From positions 62,001-126,000 of the forward strand of contig JASWJB010000059.1 in the NCBI GenBank assembly GCA_032433595.1: a DNA stretch of 64,000 nt. Direction: 5' to 3'. The position numbers were made by a program, and so were the translations under genes. Shown piece by piece: positions 10,579 to 20,196 of the stretch. This stretch comes from Conoideocrella luteorostrata (lineage: Eukaryota > Ascomycota > Sordariomycetes > Hypocreales > Clavicipitaceae). Position 1 is the first letter of the stretch; each line of letters opens with the position of its first letter. The notes beneath the pieces were generated by a model that was given only the letters and a program-made list of their open reading frames with translations, was not told the DNA's origin and made no database searches.

Positions 10579-12529
10579 ATGACCAAGTTGAACGATAAGT
10601 CTGGCGGTGAAGTTGCACCAGCCGCGAGCCACATCTCAACAGATATTATTCGTCCTACAGACTCCGCCGATGAACCCGCAAAGGATTCTCAGCGACGCTT
10701 TCAGCCACCAGAAGTAATTCGCCACTTGACACATGAGGAGCGACAGCATCTTGAGAAGGCGCTCTTGCGGAAGATTGATATTCGTATTCTCCCCATGATT
10801 ATCATCATGTATATTCTAAACTACATTGACAGGTATTGCCATACCGCTTCCATGTGCCGATCCGTGGGTTGACGAATTGCAGAAATAACATCGCGTCAGC
10901 CAGATTTGCTGGACTGGAGGATGATTTGCAACTCGATGCAGATGGTACTCAGTTCTCGGTAGGTGGGGATTGGTCCAAAATCATGTATTCTGGCATGCTA
11001 ACATGGTGGACCAGACGGCAGTCAGTATTCTCTTTGTCGGGTATGGACATCCTAAAAGCTAGTGTAGTTGCCGTATATCCGTGCAAAACTCATCTGACAT
11101 AGATATCTTTTGATGCAAGTCCCATCCAACTTGCTCCTCAACAAAACCGGGAAACCGGGCAAATATCTCCCTGCTTGCGTAAGTTGCAAGCCGGCCAATC
11201 TTTGCGAGTCTCCGTTAACCATTCCCAGATGGCCGTTTGGGGTGTCATTTCAGCCGCGACGGCGGGTTGCCATTCCTTTGGCGGTCTTATAGCAGCCAGG
11301 TTCTTTCTCGGTTTCGTTGAAGCGGCGTACTTTGTAAGTTTGTGTTGTCTGATGCTTTTGAACATTTATAGCTGAATGCTGAAACTCTCGCAGCCCGGCT
11401 GTCTTTATTATCTCAGTTGCTGGTACACTCGCAAAGAACTTGGCGTGCGGACAACATATCTCTACGCTGGCTCCTTGATTTCTGGCGCGTTCTCCGGACT
11501 CATCGCGGCAGGCATCACTGGCAACATGGATGGGACACGAGGACTCCGTGCCTGGCGTTGGCTCTTCATTATTGAGGGTGCAATCACCGTTGTCATTGCT
11601 ATTTTTGCGTTTTTCATTCTGCCCGATTTTCCGCGAACAACAAAATGGTTGGGCGAAGAGGAAATGGCGCTCGCTACTTGGCGGCTCGAAGAAGACATTG
11701 GCCAGGATGATTGGGTTAGTTCGGAGGAACAAACACTCTGGCTTGGCTTCAAGCTCGCCTTGGAGGACGTGAAAACTTGGGTATTGGTGAGTGACGCGGC
11801 GGCCAAAGTGCCCGAGACTGAGCAATGCTTACAGTCAGTTTAGCTCGTCCTTCTCTTTGGAAACATCTCTGCTGCGTCTGTCACCAACTTCTTCCCCACG
11901 GTTGTAGCCACGCTCGGGTACTCCAACGTAATCACTCTCCTACTAACAGCGCCGCCATATGTCCTTGGCGTAATTACTACTTTCGCCGTTGCATGGCATG
12001 CAGATAGGACTGGCGAGAGATTCTACCATGTCACCGTCCCATTATGCTTGGCTATTGCCACTTTCATCATCTCCGCATCGACAACCAATACGGCGGCTCG
12101 CTATGTCGCTATCATGTTGATGGTACGTAGCCTGTTAAACAAAAATAGACAAGACTTCTTCCTAACGATGCCCTTCTTGCATAGATTCCCGGCCTCTACA
12201 GCGGATTCACCACGGCTTTGGCTTGGATCAGCAACACCATTCCGCGCCCGCCAGCCAAACGAGCCGCGGCACTTGCCTTTATCAACGCCGTCGCAAATTG
12301 CACCTCAATCTACACTAGTTATCTATATCCGAAGTCAGCGAGGCCGAGGTACACAGGTGCTTGGATCCACAACTGTATTCTAGCAGCCGTGGCAATCGTC
12401 GCGGCATTTGTACTCAACCGAATGCTGGTACGATTGAACAAAAAGCTGGACCGGGGAGAAAGAGTAGACGGTGCCGTCAATGCGGCTCCAGGAGAAGCAG
12501 TGGAGCATGGCTTCCGTTTCTTAGTGTAG
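10579..12529 (+). CDS. MFS transporter, anion:cation symporter (ACS) type, copy 2
   Basis: Eight exons (10579-10832, 10883-10958, 11015-11040, 11103-11178, 11229-11333, 11394-11786, 11844-12122, 12185-12529) give 517 residues. Junctions restore canonical family text: YIDRNNIASARFAGLEDDL across intron 1, SILFVGYLLMQVPSNLLL across the 26-base exon 3, and a 60-residue hydrophobic stretch after exon 6. An acidic/polar N-terminal tail of about 60 residues precedes twelve helices. RKIDIRILPM, NYIDRNNIASAR, RFFLGFVEAAYF and FILPDFPRTTKWLGEEE are typical of the TNA1/DAL5-like ACS group. The role is probably proton-coupled uptake of an organic anion at the plasma membrane; the substrate is unknown. 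The intron layout (seven introns, two very short exons) differs from the first transporter, which argues for independent ancestry. Confidence 0.88.
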
Positions 12530-13144
12530 TTTTACCACAGTGATATCTCACGGAGATGGCGGGACGTATGTGAGAAGCCAGCATTTTGTACAGACAGGCA
12601 AGGGAGCTCTTCACAGGGACAGCTGCGCAGGTATTTTCAGGTCGATTACAGTATGCAATGAACGGCCAATTTCTGTCAAAACATACGAGATTAGAAAAGA
12701 TGCTTGGGCTTTCGGGGTTTTGAAATGAACAATGTCATTGGGGACGAATTGTCGTGCATATGCCTCTAGTTACGTCCATGCAAAAGCGCACTAAACGCTG
12801 CAGTTGAGTATACCTCTACTCTGTAGCGCTGCCGTGTCACCCAACGTACGTCTTGTCCAAGTTCTCTTTTTCCTATTCTTTTCCTTCTCGCTGTTTTCGA
12901 AAACAATCACACCGAGGCCCATATTTGATTCGATCTAGGGATATTAAGTCGTATGTATGTTGCAGAACACAATCACTCTCCGCGTCGTATGAGTGTCTAA
13001 GTTGATGGAGGCAGTGATCACGTGTTGGCGTGTTACTAAAGTGCAGTGGCGTCGCAATTCCACAATTCCGCAAGCGCGTCAACTAACGCGCAGCGCAATT
13101 CACGTTCTACATCTTACAAGGGAAATTACCATGGGTTAACTAAA
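12530..13144. other. Intergenic region and ERCC6L2-like leader
   Basis: No gene is seen. An open frame runs from a GTG at 13046 into the helicase gene but has no ATG before 13145. A minimal upstream ORF, ATG GGT TAA, occupies 13131-13139, six bases before the chosen start. Confidence 0.5.
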
Positions 13145-16100
13145 ATGAAGATCGAGAATACGAACCAAATCATTGAAATACTTGATGATGACCACACTGC
13201 TTCCGAAAATGATTGTCCGCTCGAGGAAGCACCTGCCGCGGATTCCAAGAAGCGCAAAGTCGAGAGTGACCATGTCTCGGAAAGGGTCTACTGGACCGAC
13301 GACTCAGACGGAGCACCGGTAAAGCCCAAGAAACGACGGACCAAGCGCAAATCCGCAGCAAAGAGCGATAAAAATGCCAGCGGCAATGATAGTCGCGGAA
13401 CACATGATGAGATTGATCTCAGTGACCTTCCGGACTACCTGCAAGAGAGACGCCGAGCTTTTGATGCGGATAAGAAAATGCATCACGAGGCAGCTCTCAT
13501 GCTTCCGCCTGACTACACCGGCATCGACTTCGATGAGTCGAGACGATTAGGTGAACTTAAGGAGCGTCCCGAGTTTGACGTGAAAAGTGGAATAAAACCG
13601 TCTCGGCCATACAAAGACATTGAGCTACCTCAATCAGCCGGACTGCTCCCAGCGTCTATTGCTCAGTATCTGCGCGACTACCAAGTTGCCGGAGTGAAAT
13701 TTCTTCATCGAAAGTTTGTGTATCAAGAGGGTGGCATCCTCGGCGATGACATGGGTCTTGGTAAGACGGTCCAAGTGGCTGCATTCCTGACGGTTGCATT
13801 TGGGAAAACAGGTGATGAGCGAGATGACAAGCGGATGAGAGAAGTGAGGTTCATTCCTGGGCGATGGTACCCAAAAATTCTGATCGTATGTCCCGGATCC
13901 CTCCTCATGAATTGGAGAAATGAGTTGCACAGATGGGGTTGGTGGCACGTTGATATATACCACGGCTCGAACAAGGAAGATGTTCTGGGCACCGCCCGCG
14001 CGGGGCTTTTAGAGATCATGATCACAACATATGATACGTACAAGAATAACCGCAGTAGCATCAACATGGTGATCTGGGACGCCGTCGTGGCAGACGAATG
14101 CCATCGGCTCAAGGATCCTTACTCTGAGACGACCAAAGCGTTGAAGGAAGTAAATGCACTCTGTCGCATCGGGCTCACGGGGACCGCGATTCAAAACAGG
14201 TATGAGGAGCTGTGGACGTTGCTCGATTGGACCAACCCGGGACACTTTGGCACCAGGTCCGAATGGATGCGAACGATTAGCAAGCCATTGGCTGTCGGCC
14301 AGTCTCATGATGCCACAGTAGCTCAACTAAGCTTAGCCCGACAAACCGCAAAGAAGCTTGTCCAGAATCTATTGCCACGCTATTTCCTGCGGCGAATGAA
14401 GACGTTAATTGCCCATCAGCTGCCCAAAAAGACAGACAGGGTGGTATTTTGCCAGCTGGCAGATTCACAGCGAGAGGCGTATGAGAACTTTCTCAGCAGC
14501 GAGCGAATCCACCACCTGCGATCACTCTCAAATATGTGCAAGCATGGAAAAAAGCAAGGCTGGTGTTGTCGTAAAAGACTTCCCGACGGAACACCATGGC
14601 CTGCTGTCGTCTTCCCCAGCATGGTCTCCCTACAAAAACTAGCTAATCACCTCGCTCTTTTAACCCCATCTACTCTAGACCTAGATGATAAGCATCAGAG
14701 GGAGCTGGAAACTTTGAAGCTCTGCATGCCAGATAAATGGAAGCAGCTGTACGAACAAAGGGATCAGATTGGGAATCTCGTCAACCCAGAGTTTTGTGGA
14801 AAATGGAAAGTTTTGAAGAAACTGTTGAGATTTTGGCACCACAATGGCGAAAAAGTGCTTGTGTTCTCGCACAGCGTTCGACTGCTTCGTATTTTACAGC
14901 ACTTGTTCACCAGCACCAGCTACAATGTCAGCTATCTGGATGGGTCGCTTACATACGAAGAAAGACAAGACGTTGTCGACACCTTCAATTCAGATGCCAC
15001 CCAGTTCGTGTTCCTCATCTCGACCAAAGCCGGTGGTGCCGGTCTCAACATCACATCAGCCAATAAAGTCGTCATTGTTGATCCTCACTGGAACCCGTCA
15101 TATGACTTGCAAGCCCAAGATCGAGCCTATCGAATCGGACAAACTCGCGACGTCGAGGTGTTCCGACTTATCTCCTTGGGAACTGTTGAGGAAATAGTCT
15201 ACGCACGGCAAGTGTACAAGCAGCAACAGGCAAATATTGGCTACACAGCCTCCTCGGAACGACGTTATTTCAAAGGTGTGCAGCAAGATGAAGACAGGCA
15301 GGGCGAGATATTTGGTTTGTCCAACATCTTTACGTTCCATAGCGACCTCGGGTTGCTGCGCGACATTGTGAACAAGACAAACATAGCGGAGACCAAGGCC
15401 GGTGTGCATCTGGTAGATGTAGACATGGAGCAAGCAGTCAAAGATGAAAAGTCCTTGGGCATTGCTAAAAAGGAAGAGACGGATCCTGACGACGGCGGGA
15501 TGGGTCAACTAGCAACGCTTTTGACGGCAGAGAACCAACAGGCACTGGGCTCCGATCGGACAGGTACACCTAAGAGCGACGTCGTCCAAGCCATACTGAC
15601 TTCAGTCGGTGTTGAATACACACATGACAACTCCGAGGTCATTGGTACATCCAAAATAGAGGAGCAATTGTCACGCCGAGCAGCTATGAGGTCATACGCG
15701 GATGGAGACGCTGAGGGCCAGAATGCCCTTTTTATGGATAGTGAGGACGAGGATGACGGCACCATCCTTCACAGTGTGTATCGTCCGCCGGGTGACGTCT
15801 GCCTGCGACAATTTTGTTCCATGGCTCAAGAATTCGGGTTTGTCAATGCTACGGAGTTTGCCTTAGTCGTGGAGAGTTGGTCGCAAGAGCCGCGGCGGAA
15901 CTGTCTAGATTACTTTTATAAACGACGAGAGGCAGCGCTGGAGCATGCTGAGAACATGAAGATGGAACGGATGGCTGAGAATGCCGTCGCAGAGACTGTC
16001 ATCGAGAGAGAGGATGTAAAGGGCGAAGTTAAGGATGAATACCGCTCAACAACAGAAATCAAGTCCGACGATCCGGATCAGAAGAGAGCGAAGAGTGAGG

Positions 16101-16345
16101 ATTCCAAGCCTGGGGAAGTCAAATTTTACGGCACTGAAAACGGAAGCACCAAGCCCGAGTGCATCGAGAGTAGCGGCATCAAAGGCGAGGACAATAAAGA
16201 CACAAGCATCAAACACGAGGTCGGCGCCAAGAATGAAAGAATCACATTCAGCCACGATGTCAAACTCGCCAAGCTAGGCAGTGGCGGGTCAAAGAGAAAC
16301 TCGATATTTATTTTGGATGATGATGATGACGACGACGAGCTTTAG
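13145..16345 (+). CDS. Snf2-family DNA translocase, ERCC6L2-like
   Basis: One uninterrupted exon of 1066 residues, taking the first in-frame ATG (13145); the frame is open back to a GTG at 13046. It is a DNA-dependent ATPase with both RecA lobes: MGLGKT Walker A near residue 203, the DECH box near 316, TGTAIQNRYEELW (motif III region), and the C-terminal lobe with STKAGGAGLNIT, HWNPSYDLQAQDRAYRIGQ near 650. ERCC6L2 assignment rests on the segment after the helicase core, RYFKGVQQDEDRQGEIFG, plus GVEYTHDNSEVIGTSKIE and a C-terminal LRQFCSMAQEFGFVNATEFA region, which I recognise as shared with human ERCC6L2 rather than CSB/Rad26. ERCC6L2 acts in genome stability and DNA end joining. Basic nuclear-localisation stretches (KKRKVES, KPKKRRTKRK) lie in the first 70 residues. 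Both termini carry hydrophobic-plus-acidic motifs (IIEILDDD; IFILDDDDDDDE) that look like SUMO-interaction motifs. Convergent with the methyltransferase gene, 115 bases away. Confidence 0.86.
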   Translation: MKIENTNQIIEILDDDHTASENDCPLEEAPAADSKKRKVESDHVSERVYWTDDSDGAPVKPKKRRTKRKSAAKSDKNASGNDSRGTHDEIDLSDLPDYLQERRRAFDADKKMHHEAALMLPPDYTGIDFDESRRLGELKERPEFDVKSGIKPSRPYKDIELPQSAGLLPASIAQYLRDYQVAGVKFLHRKFVYQEGGILGDDMGLGKTVQVAAFLTVAFGKTGDERDDKRMREVRFIPGRWYPKILIVCPGSLLMNWRNELHRWGWWHVDIYHGSNKEDVLGTARAGLLEIMITTYDTYKNNRSSINMVIWDAVVADECHRLKDPYSETTKALKEVNALCRIGLTGTAIQNRYEELWTLLDWTNPGHFGTRSEWMRTISKPLAVGQSHDATVAQLSLARQTAKKLVQNLLPRYFLRRMKTLIAHQLPKKTDRVVFCQLADSQREAYENFLSSERIHHLRSLSNMCKHGKKQGWCCRKRLPDGTPWPAVVFPSMVSLQKLANHLALLTPSTLDLDDKHQRELETLKLCMPDKWKQLYEQRDQIGNLVNPEFCGKWKVLKKLLRFWHHNGEKVLVFSHSVRLLRILQHLFTSTSYNVSYLDGSLTYEERQDVVDTFNSDATQFVFLISTKAGGAGLNITSANKVVIVDPHWNPSYDLQAQDRAYRIGQTRDVEVFRLISLGTVEEIVYARQVYKQQQANIGYTASSERRYFKGVQQDEDRQGEIFGLSNIFTFHSDLGLLRDIVNKTNIAETKAGVHLVDVDMEQAVKDEKSLGIAKKEETDPDDGGMGQLATLLTAENQQALGSDRTGTPKSDVVQAILTSVGVEYTHDNSEVIGTSKIEEQLSRRAAMRSYADGDAEGQNALFMDSEDEDDGTILHSVYRPPGDVCLRQFCSMAQEFGFVNATEFALVVESWSQEPRRNCLDYFYKRREAALEHAENMKMERMAENAVAETVIEREDVKGEVKDEYRSTTEIKSDDPDQKRAKSEDSKPGEVKFYGTENGSTKPECIESSGIKGEDNKDTSIKHEVGAKNERITFSHDVKLAKLGSGGSKRNSIFILDDDDDDDEL

Positions 16346-16460
16346 GCGTTGCTAGAGAATACCTTACTTACTAGATACCCCAATTTAAGTACCCATTGCT
16401 TATTAAAAAATGCCACTGGCAGAAGCACACCATGGGGCATTGACTCATTCTTTCAATCCT

Positions 16461-17437
16461 TCACTTGGTCAAGACACCAATAACGTGTGGTAGGACAGAA
16501 TAAGCCGGCTCGTCCGGCAGCATTGTCAGATCAAACTTCTTCCACGTCCCAACCTGGCGAAGGGTCTGATCGGTAGTGCGACAGAGTCTGCATGACCCCA
16601 TAAACCACATCCAGATAGAGTTGACAAAGCCTGTCCGGTCATTATCTTAGCCTCAGTACGTAAATCATATTGCGGGCGAAACTTGGACCTCTTACGCTGA
16701 TATAAAGGCACGAGGGGAGCGCCTCGAGACGTCTTGACGTGCTCAAATATATACCAGCTCCCACCAGGCTTCAGCAACTTGTACAGAAGCTCAATGTTCT
16801 TCTCCGGCTCGGGGATGCTGCACATGCACCGAATGCCCACGATGCAATCTACACTGCCCGGCTCAATCTTGCCATCCCACGCCGACGAGTCCGGCACCGA
16901 CTCAATCCCCACGGGCACCACCTCATACACATCACCCAGACCAACATCCCTGACGCGTTTCCTCAACGCCGCCGCCTGATGAGCACCAGGCTCGACTCCG
17001 TAAATCTTTGTAATGGCCCCAGCGCTCTCGACCTTCTTCCTGCTGCGCAGCCCATCCTTCACACCCGAGTTTGCCGTCTCTCCAGCATGGATCCGAGCAA
17101 GTACATCTGCCCACTCGCCCGTCCCGGCACCGACTTCCAAAACTGTCCCATGTAACGGAACAGATACCACCTCTTTATGGACCTTCCCGCCAGACACTTT
17201 GCCTTCCAACAGGGGGATGATGAGATCCTGCGCACCGGCTTTCGCCTGAGGGCCTAAAATAACCCATACGTTGGAGAATAATTCCTCAGAAAAGTCCGAC
17301 GGCGAGAACAATGGCTGGAAGTTGCCGGAGAGGATGACACGGACGATAGTGTATGGGACGAGGGCTGCCGAGAGACCGATCATGAGCCATGGCTGAAGGA
17401 CGGTCACAACGGCAAGTTGAAGATATGCGAAAGACAT
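16461..17437 (-). CDS. SAM-dependent methyltransferase, METTL7-like, membrane-anchored
   Basis: Two exons, 17437-16696 and 16630-16461, give 303 residues. Reading straight through the intron gives a different tail of the same total length, ending at 16526. The spliced tail (LYQRFVNSIWMWFMGSCRLCR..., ending PHVIGVLTK) fits the METTL7-type C-terminus far better, with the conserved C-R-x-x-D/T pattern after a Trp-rich helix. The N-terminus has a hydrophobic anchor (residues about 6-35), as in ER/lipid-droplet METTL7 proteins. The SAM-binding motif is VLEVGAGTGEW near residue 96, followed by YGVEPGAH and the post-I motif VDCIVGIRCMCSI, then LLKPGGSWYIFEHVK. METTL7 enzymes methylate thiols or other small acceptors; the substrate here is unknown. 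Confidence 0.82.
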
Positions 17438-18172
17438 GGTGATGCAGTCAGATTCTGAAAAGGCAATAAGTGTAAGAGACGTTTGAGCGAAGAATTACAT
17501 GGAAAGCGTTTTTCCCAGTGATTGCATGAGGACGGAATTGGGGTTGGTTCACTACGACGTTATAAGTAAAGCAGCCGACGCCCTCCAGCCAAACCAACTT
17601 ATACAAGAGAGGGTGGGGTCGCATGGCGCTGATTGAGCGGCATGTCGTGGAGGTGACTTGCGCCAACGCCAGCCAGCCAGCCACTGAGAATACTAAACGA
17701 CGACGGTGCCGAGGGCGGGGTGGTCTGGATGGGCTTCCAACGCCGGGCTGAGAACTAGCTGCTTGCCTGACCAGGCTATTGATTTTCTCTCTTTTACGAA
17801 TAGGTGTGTACACGGCCGAGGGGGTTGGTGCACTCACGCTATCTGTCCGGCATCAGGAGCGATTGCGAAGTGGCCTGCCTTTAAAACTGCGTTAAGAGAT
17901 TTTTGATCAGCTTGGTGGACCTTTGACGTGTTCAAACACACAATGTACACTAGCGATGAACGGCTGAACGCGCCTTTGCAGAAACAGCATTTATATTCTC
18001 TATTCTAAACAGGACCGGCGTTTCCCATGCCTCATGTCGCCTTGTGTCCGGCCAGAACCAAAATTAAACAAATAAAAAAGCCCATTCTGAAAACGCCACA
18101 TAATGCCTCGATTCTGAAATATTGGCTCCCAATGGTATCATACCCTCATCCTCATCCTCACTCCCCCCACAC
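17438..18172. other. Intergenic region, methyltransferase promoter and IMP3 3' flank
   Basis: No convincing gene. A 129-residue minus-strand frame (17448-17837) ends just upstream of the methyltransferase start and is low-complexity, Arg/Pro-rich at its beginning and without domains. It is probably chance in the promoter/leader. Confidence 0.5.
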
Positions 18173-18846
18173 CTACAGCAACTCAAAATCATCCAATTGA
18201 TCCCTGTACTTCATGATATTCTTCTTGATCTTGCTGCCCACAGACCACGTCACAAAGTCCTCTGTCGACCTCGTCACCAGGTACGCCGGATCCGTTACCG
18301 TCTCAACACCAACCCGCACATGGCCCTGCTCAATCATCTTTGTCGCAGCCTGAACCGTCTCCGCCATGCGCAACCGCGTCATCACAACAGGGAGTCGTCT
18401 CCGAGCGAACGCGCTGACCGTGACGCCGTTCTCCACCGCAGACAGCTTCGACTTGCTCGCCAGAACACCCATGTCGTAGAGTTTGTTGAGGAGGAGATCC
18501 TCATGTTTGCGACGGACCGCGTTGTCGGGGGGGAGTAAGGACAGGCGGTTCGCTAATTGTCGGAGGGACTGGGGGGAGAGGGAGTTATTAGTACTTTATT
18601 CATCATTATTTGGACGAGTTGGGCCCCGGTGTCGCCAACCGGACCTGGACTCAGTCGGGAGATGGCAGCCGGCGCGGCGTGGCAACTTACACCGCAGATT
18701 CTGTTGTACTTGTGATAATCCTCAGGCTTCTGGATCATATATCGCCGGATAACGGCCTTGTCGCGGTGATCATTGTCGGATTTGTAGCTGATGAAGTCGG
18801 TCTTGCGGAGGAGCTTCTGCTCGTGGAACTTGAGCTTGCGGACCAT
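18173..18846 (-). CDS. IMP3: U3 small nucleolar ribonucleoprotein IMP3
   Basis: Two exons, 18846-18691 and 18568-18173, give 183 residues, the same length as yeast Imp3. Splicing joins YHKYNRICG to [13 protein letters not shown] in phase 0. Imp3 is a U3 snoRNP protein of the small-subunit processome. It helps U3 snoRNA base-pair with pre-18S rRNA in the nucleolus. The N-terminus ([18 protein letters not shown]) is nearly invariant in eukaryotes, and the C-terminal half carries an S4-type RNA-binding fold ([27 protein letters not shown]). The start is certain from the conserved N-terminus. The gene is divergent from the mitochondrial ribosomal protein gene, 368 bases apart. Confidence 0.96.
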
Positions 18847-19214
18847 GTTGACGGCTGCTCACTCCTGTCGCCAGATCAAATCTCCTCTGAATTGTGCTGT
18901 TGTTCCGGGACGATCCTTTTATGCGCCGCGGCAATTCTCTTCTGCGCAATATAAAGAACCGAGGCGTTGCCGTAAGTTTTGCGTGCAATATTGGCAAAGA
19001 CTTTCTATCTAGAACTGAAAAACGCTTGACAGAGAAAATCGAAAAATTAGTGGGGCTCGCCCGCCGCTGCGCGGAAATCCTCCGCCAGCCGGGGCAGCCA
19101 GTCGAGCCAGCGGCAAGCAGCATCTGGCAAAGCACCCGAGATCCACCCTATTTTCTAAAACACATCCAAACTGGTCATCATCCATCTCAATTGCTTCGCA
19201 TCGCAGTTTACAAA
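18847..19214. promoter_or_regulatory. Divergent promoter shared by IMP3 and bS18m genes
   Basis: The 368 bases lie between two start codons pointing away from each other, so regulatory DNA must be shared or closely packed. It is GC-rich in the centre (about 19050-19110) and AT-rich toward 18940-19040. I see no clear TATA box. Confidence 0.6.
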
Positions 19215-20005
19215 ATGCCGCCACGACTCCTCCACAGCGCCATCCGCGCGCCGTCATCATCAACAAAGGCCTCCATCCTCGCCCGCGTCTTCTCGTCCAC
19301 ACCAGCAGTCGCCTCTCCTCCGCCCCGCGAACCACCGCCTCATGCTCACCACGCAGCAGTACCCTCCACGCATTCCAAGCCTTCCTCGAGCAGCAATCTC
19401 CTCTCCATCAGCAATGACCGACATAAGCGCATCGCTCCCACCCGCTCGGTAGGCCGTCCCGGTGAGGCCGCCTCCAACATGCTCAGCCGCATCACGAACA
19501 AGCAGCACAGAAGCAAGCTCGAGTCCGTGGAGGCCTTGCGCAATGCCAAGAACTCGTCCGACTATCTACGGCAGATGCCTCGTCGATGGGGCGCAGGCGA
19601 CGTGTATTCGCCGCACGATTTGAGCCCCGTGGAGATGCAGAAGTGGAGGAAGAGGTCGTTGAGAAAGAACGACGTGGTTGATGCTTTGGGCATTCGGCCG
19701 TTGGACATGTACAAGGTAAGAATTGCGTCTGTGTTGTTGACGGGAAACTTTTTTTTTTTTTCCTATACAGTCTCTTGGTTTTGATATGATGTGCTAACGC
19801 TTTTTGGTGTCAGAACTTTTCTCTTGTGCAAGAGTTTACTACGTCGTCTGGCCAGATTATTCACTCTGCGGGCACAAGTTTACGGCCTGTTAACCAGCGG
19901 AAGATTGCAAAGATGATCCGCCGCGTGCAGGGAATGGGTATTTATCCAACCATTCACGATCACCCTGAAATGATGCGGGACGACTTCTTCCCCGACAGAA
20001 GATGA
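19215..20005 (+). CDS. Mitochondrial small-subunit ribosomal protein bS18m
   Basis: Two exons, 19215-19715 and 19814-20005, give 230 residues. The first half is Ser/Pro/Arg-rich and ends near FSSTPAVASPPP, typical of a mitochondrial presequence and linker. The second half carries the S18 core: NKQHRSKLESVEALR, then PHDLSPVEMQKWRK, and after splicing NFSLVQEFTTSSGQIIHSAGTSLRPVNQRKIAKMIRR (in parts: LVQEFTTSSGQI, LRPVNQRKIAKMIRR). The L-x-x-x-NQR-x-I/L-x-K-x-I-x-R stretch is the bacterial S18 signature. The 98-base intron includes a T-rich tract. Its product would sit in the platform of the mitoribosomal small subunit. It is convergent with the CIA84-like gene, 191 bases away. Confidence 0.87.
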
Positions 20006-20196
20006 GTGGTAAAATGCAGGTCTGTTACAGTGTTTCAATAAATGGGCTGGGCAGATGATGATAGATGGTGTAAGCGATTCGAGGCACTACGCCTCTTTCC
20101 TCCGTGTATTCGCTATATGTACAATAGCCTAGAGCTTCATTTCATGTAAAAAAAAAATTACAAATGTCCAAAATCTATGTTTGGTTTGTTACACGA

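Noticed and set aside
17448..17837. Minus-strand 129-codon frame upstream of the methyltransferase
   Set aside because: Arg/Pro-rich, no domain; lies where the promoter and leader should be, and the methyltransferase N-terminus is already complete.
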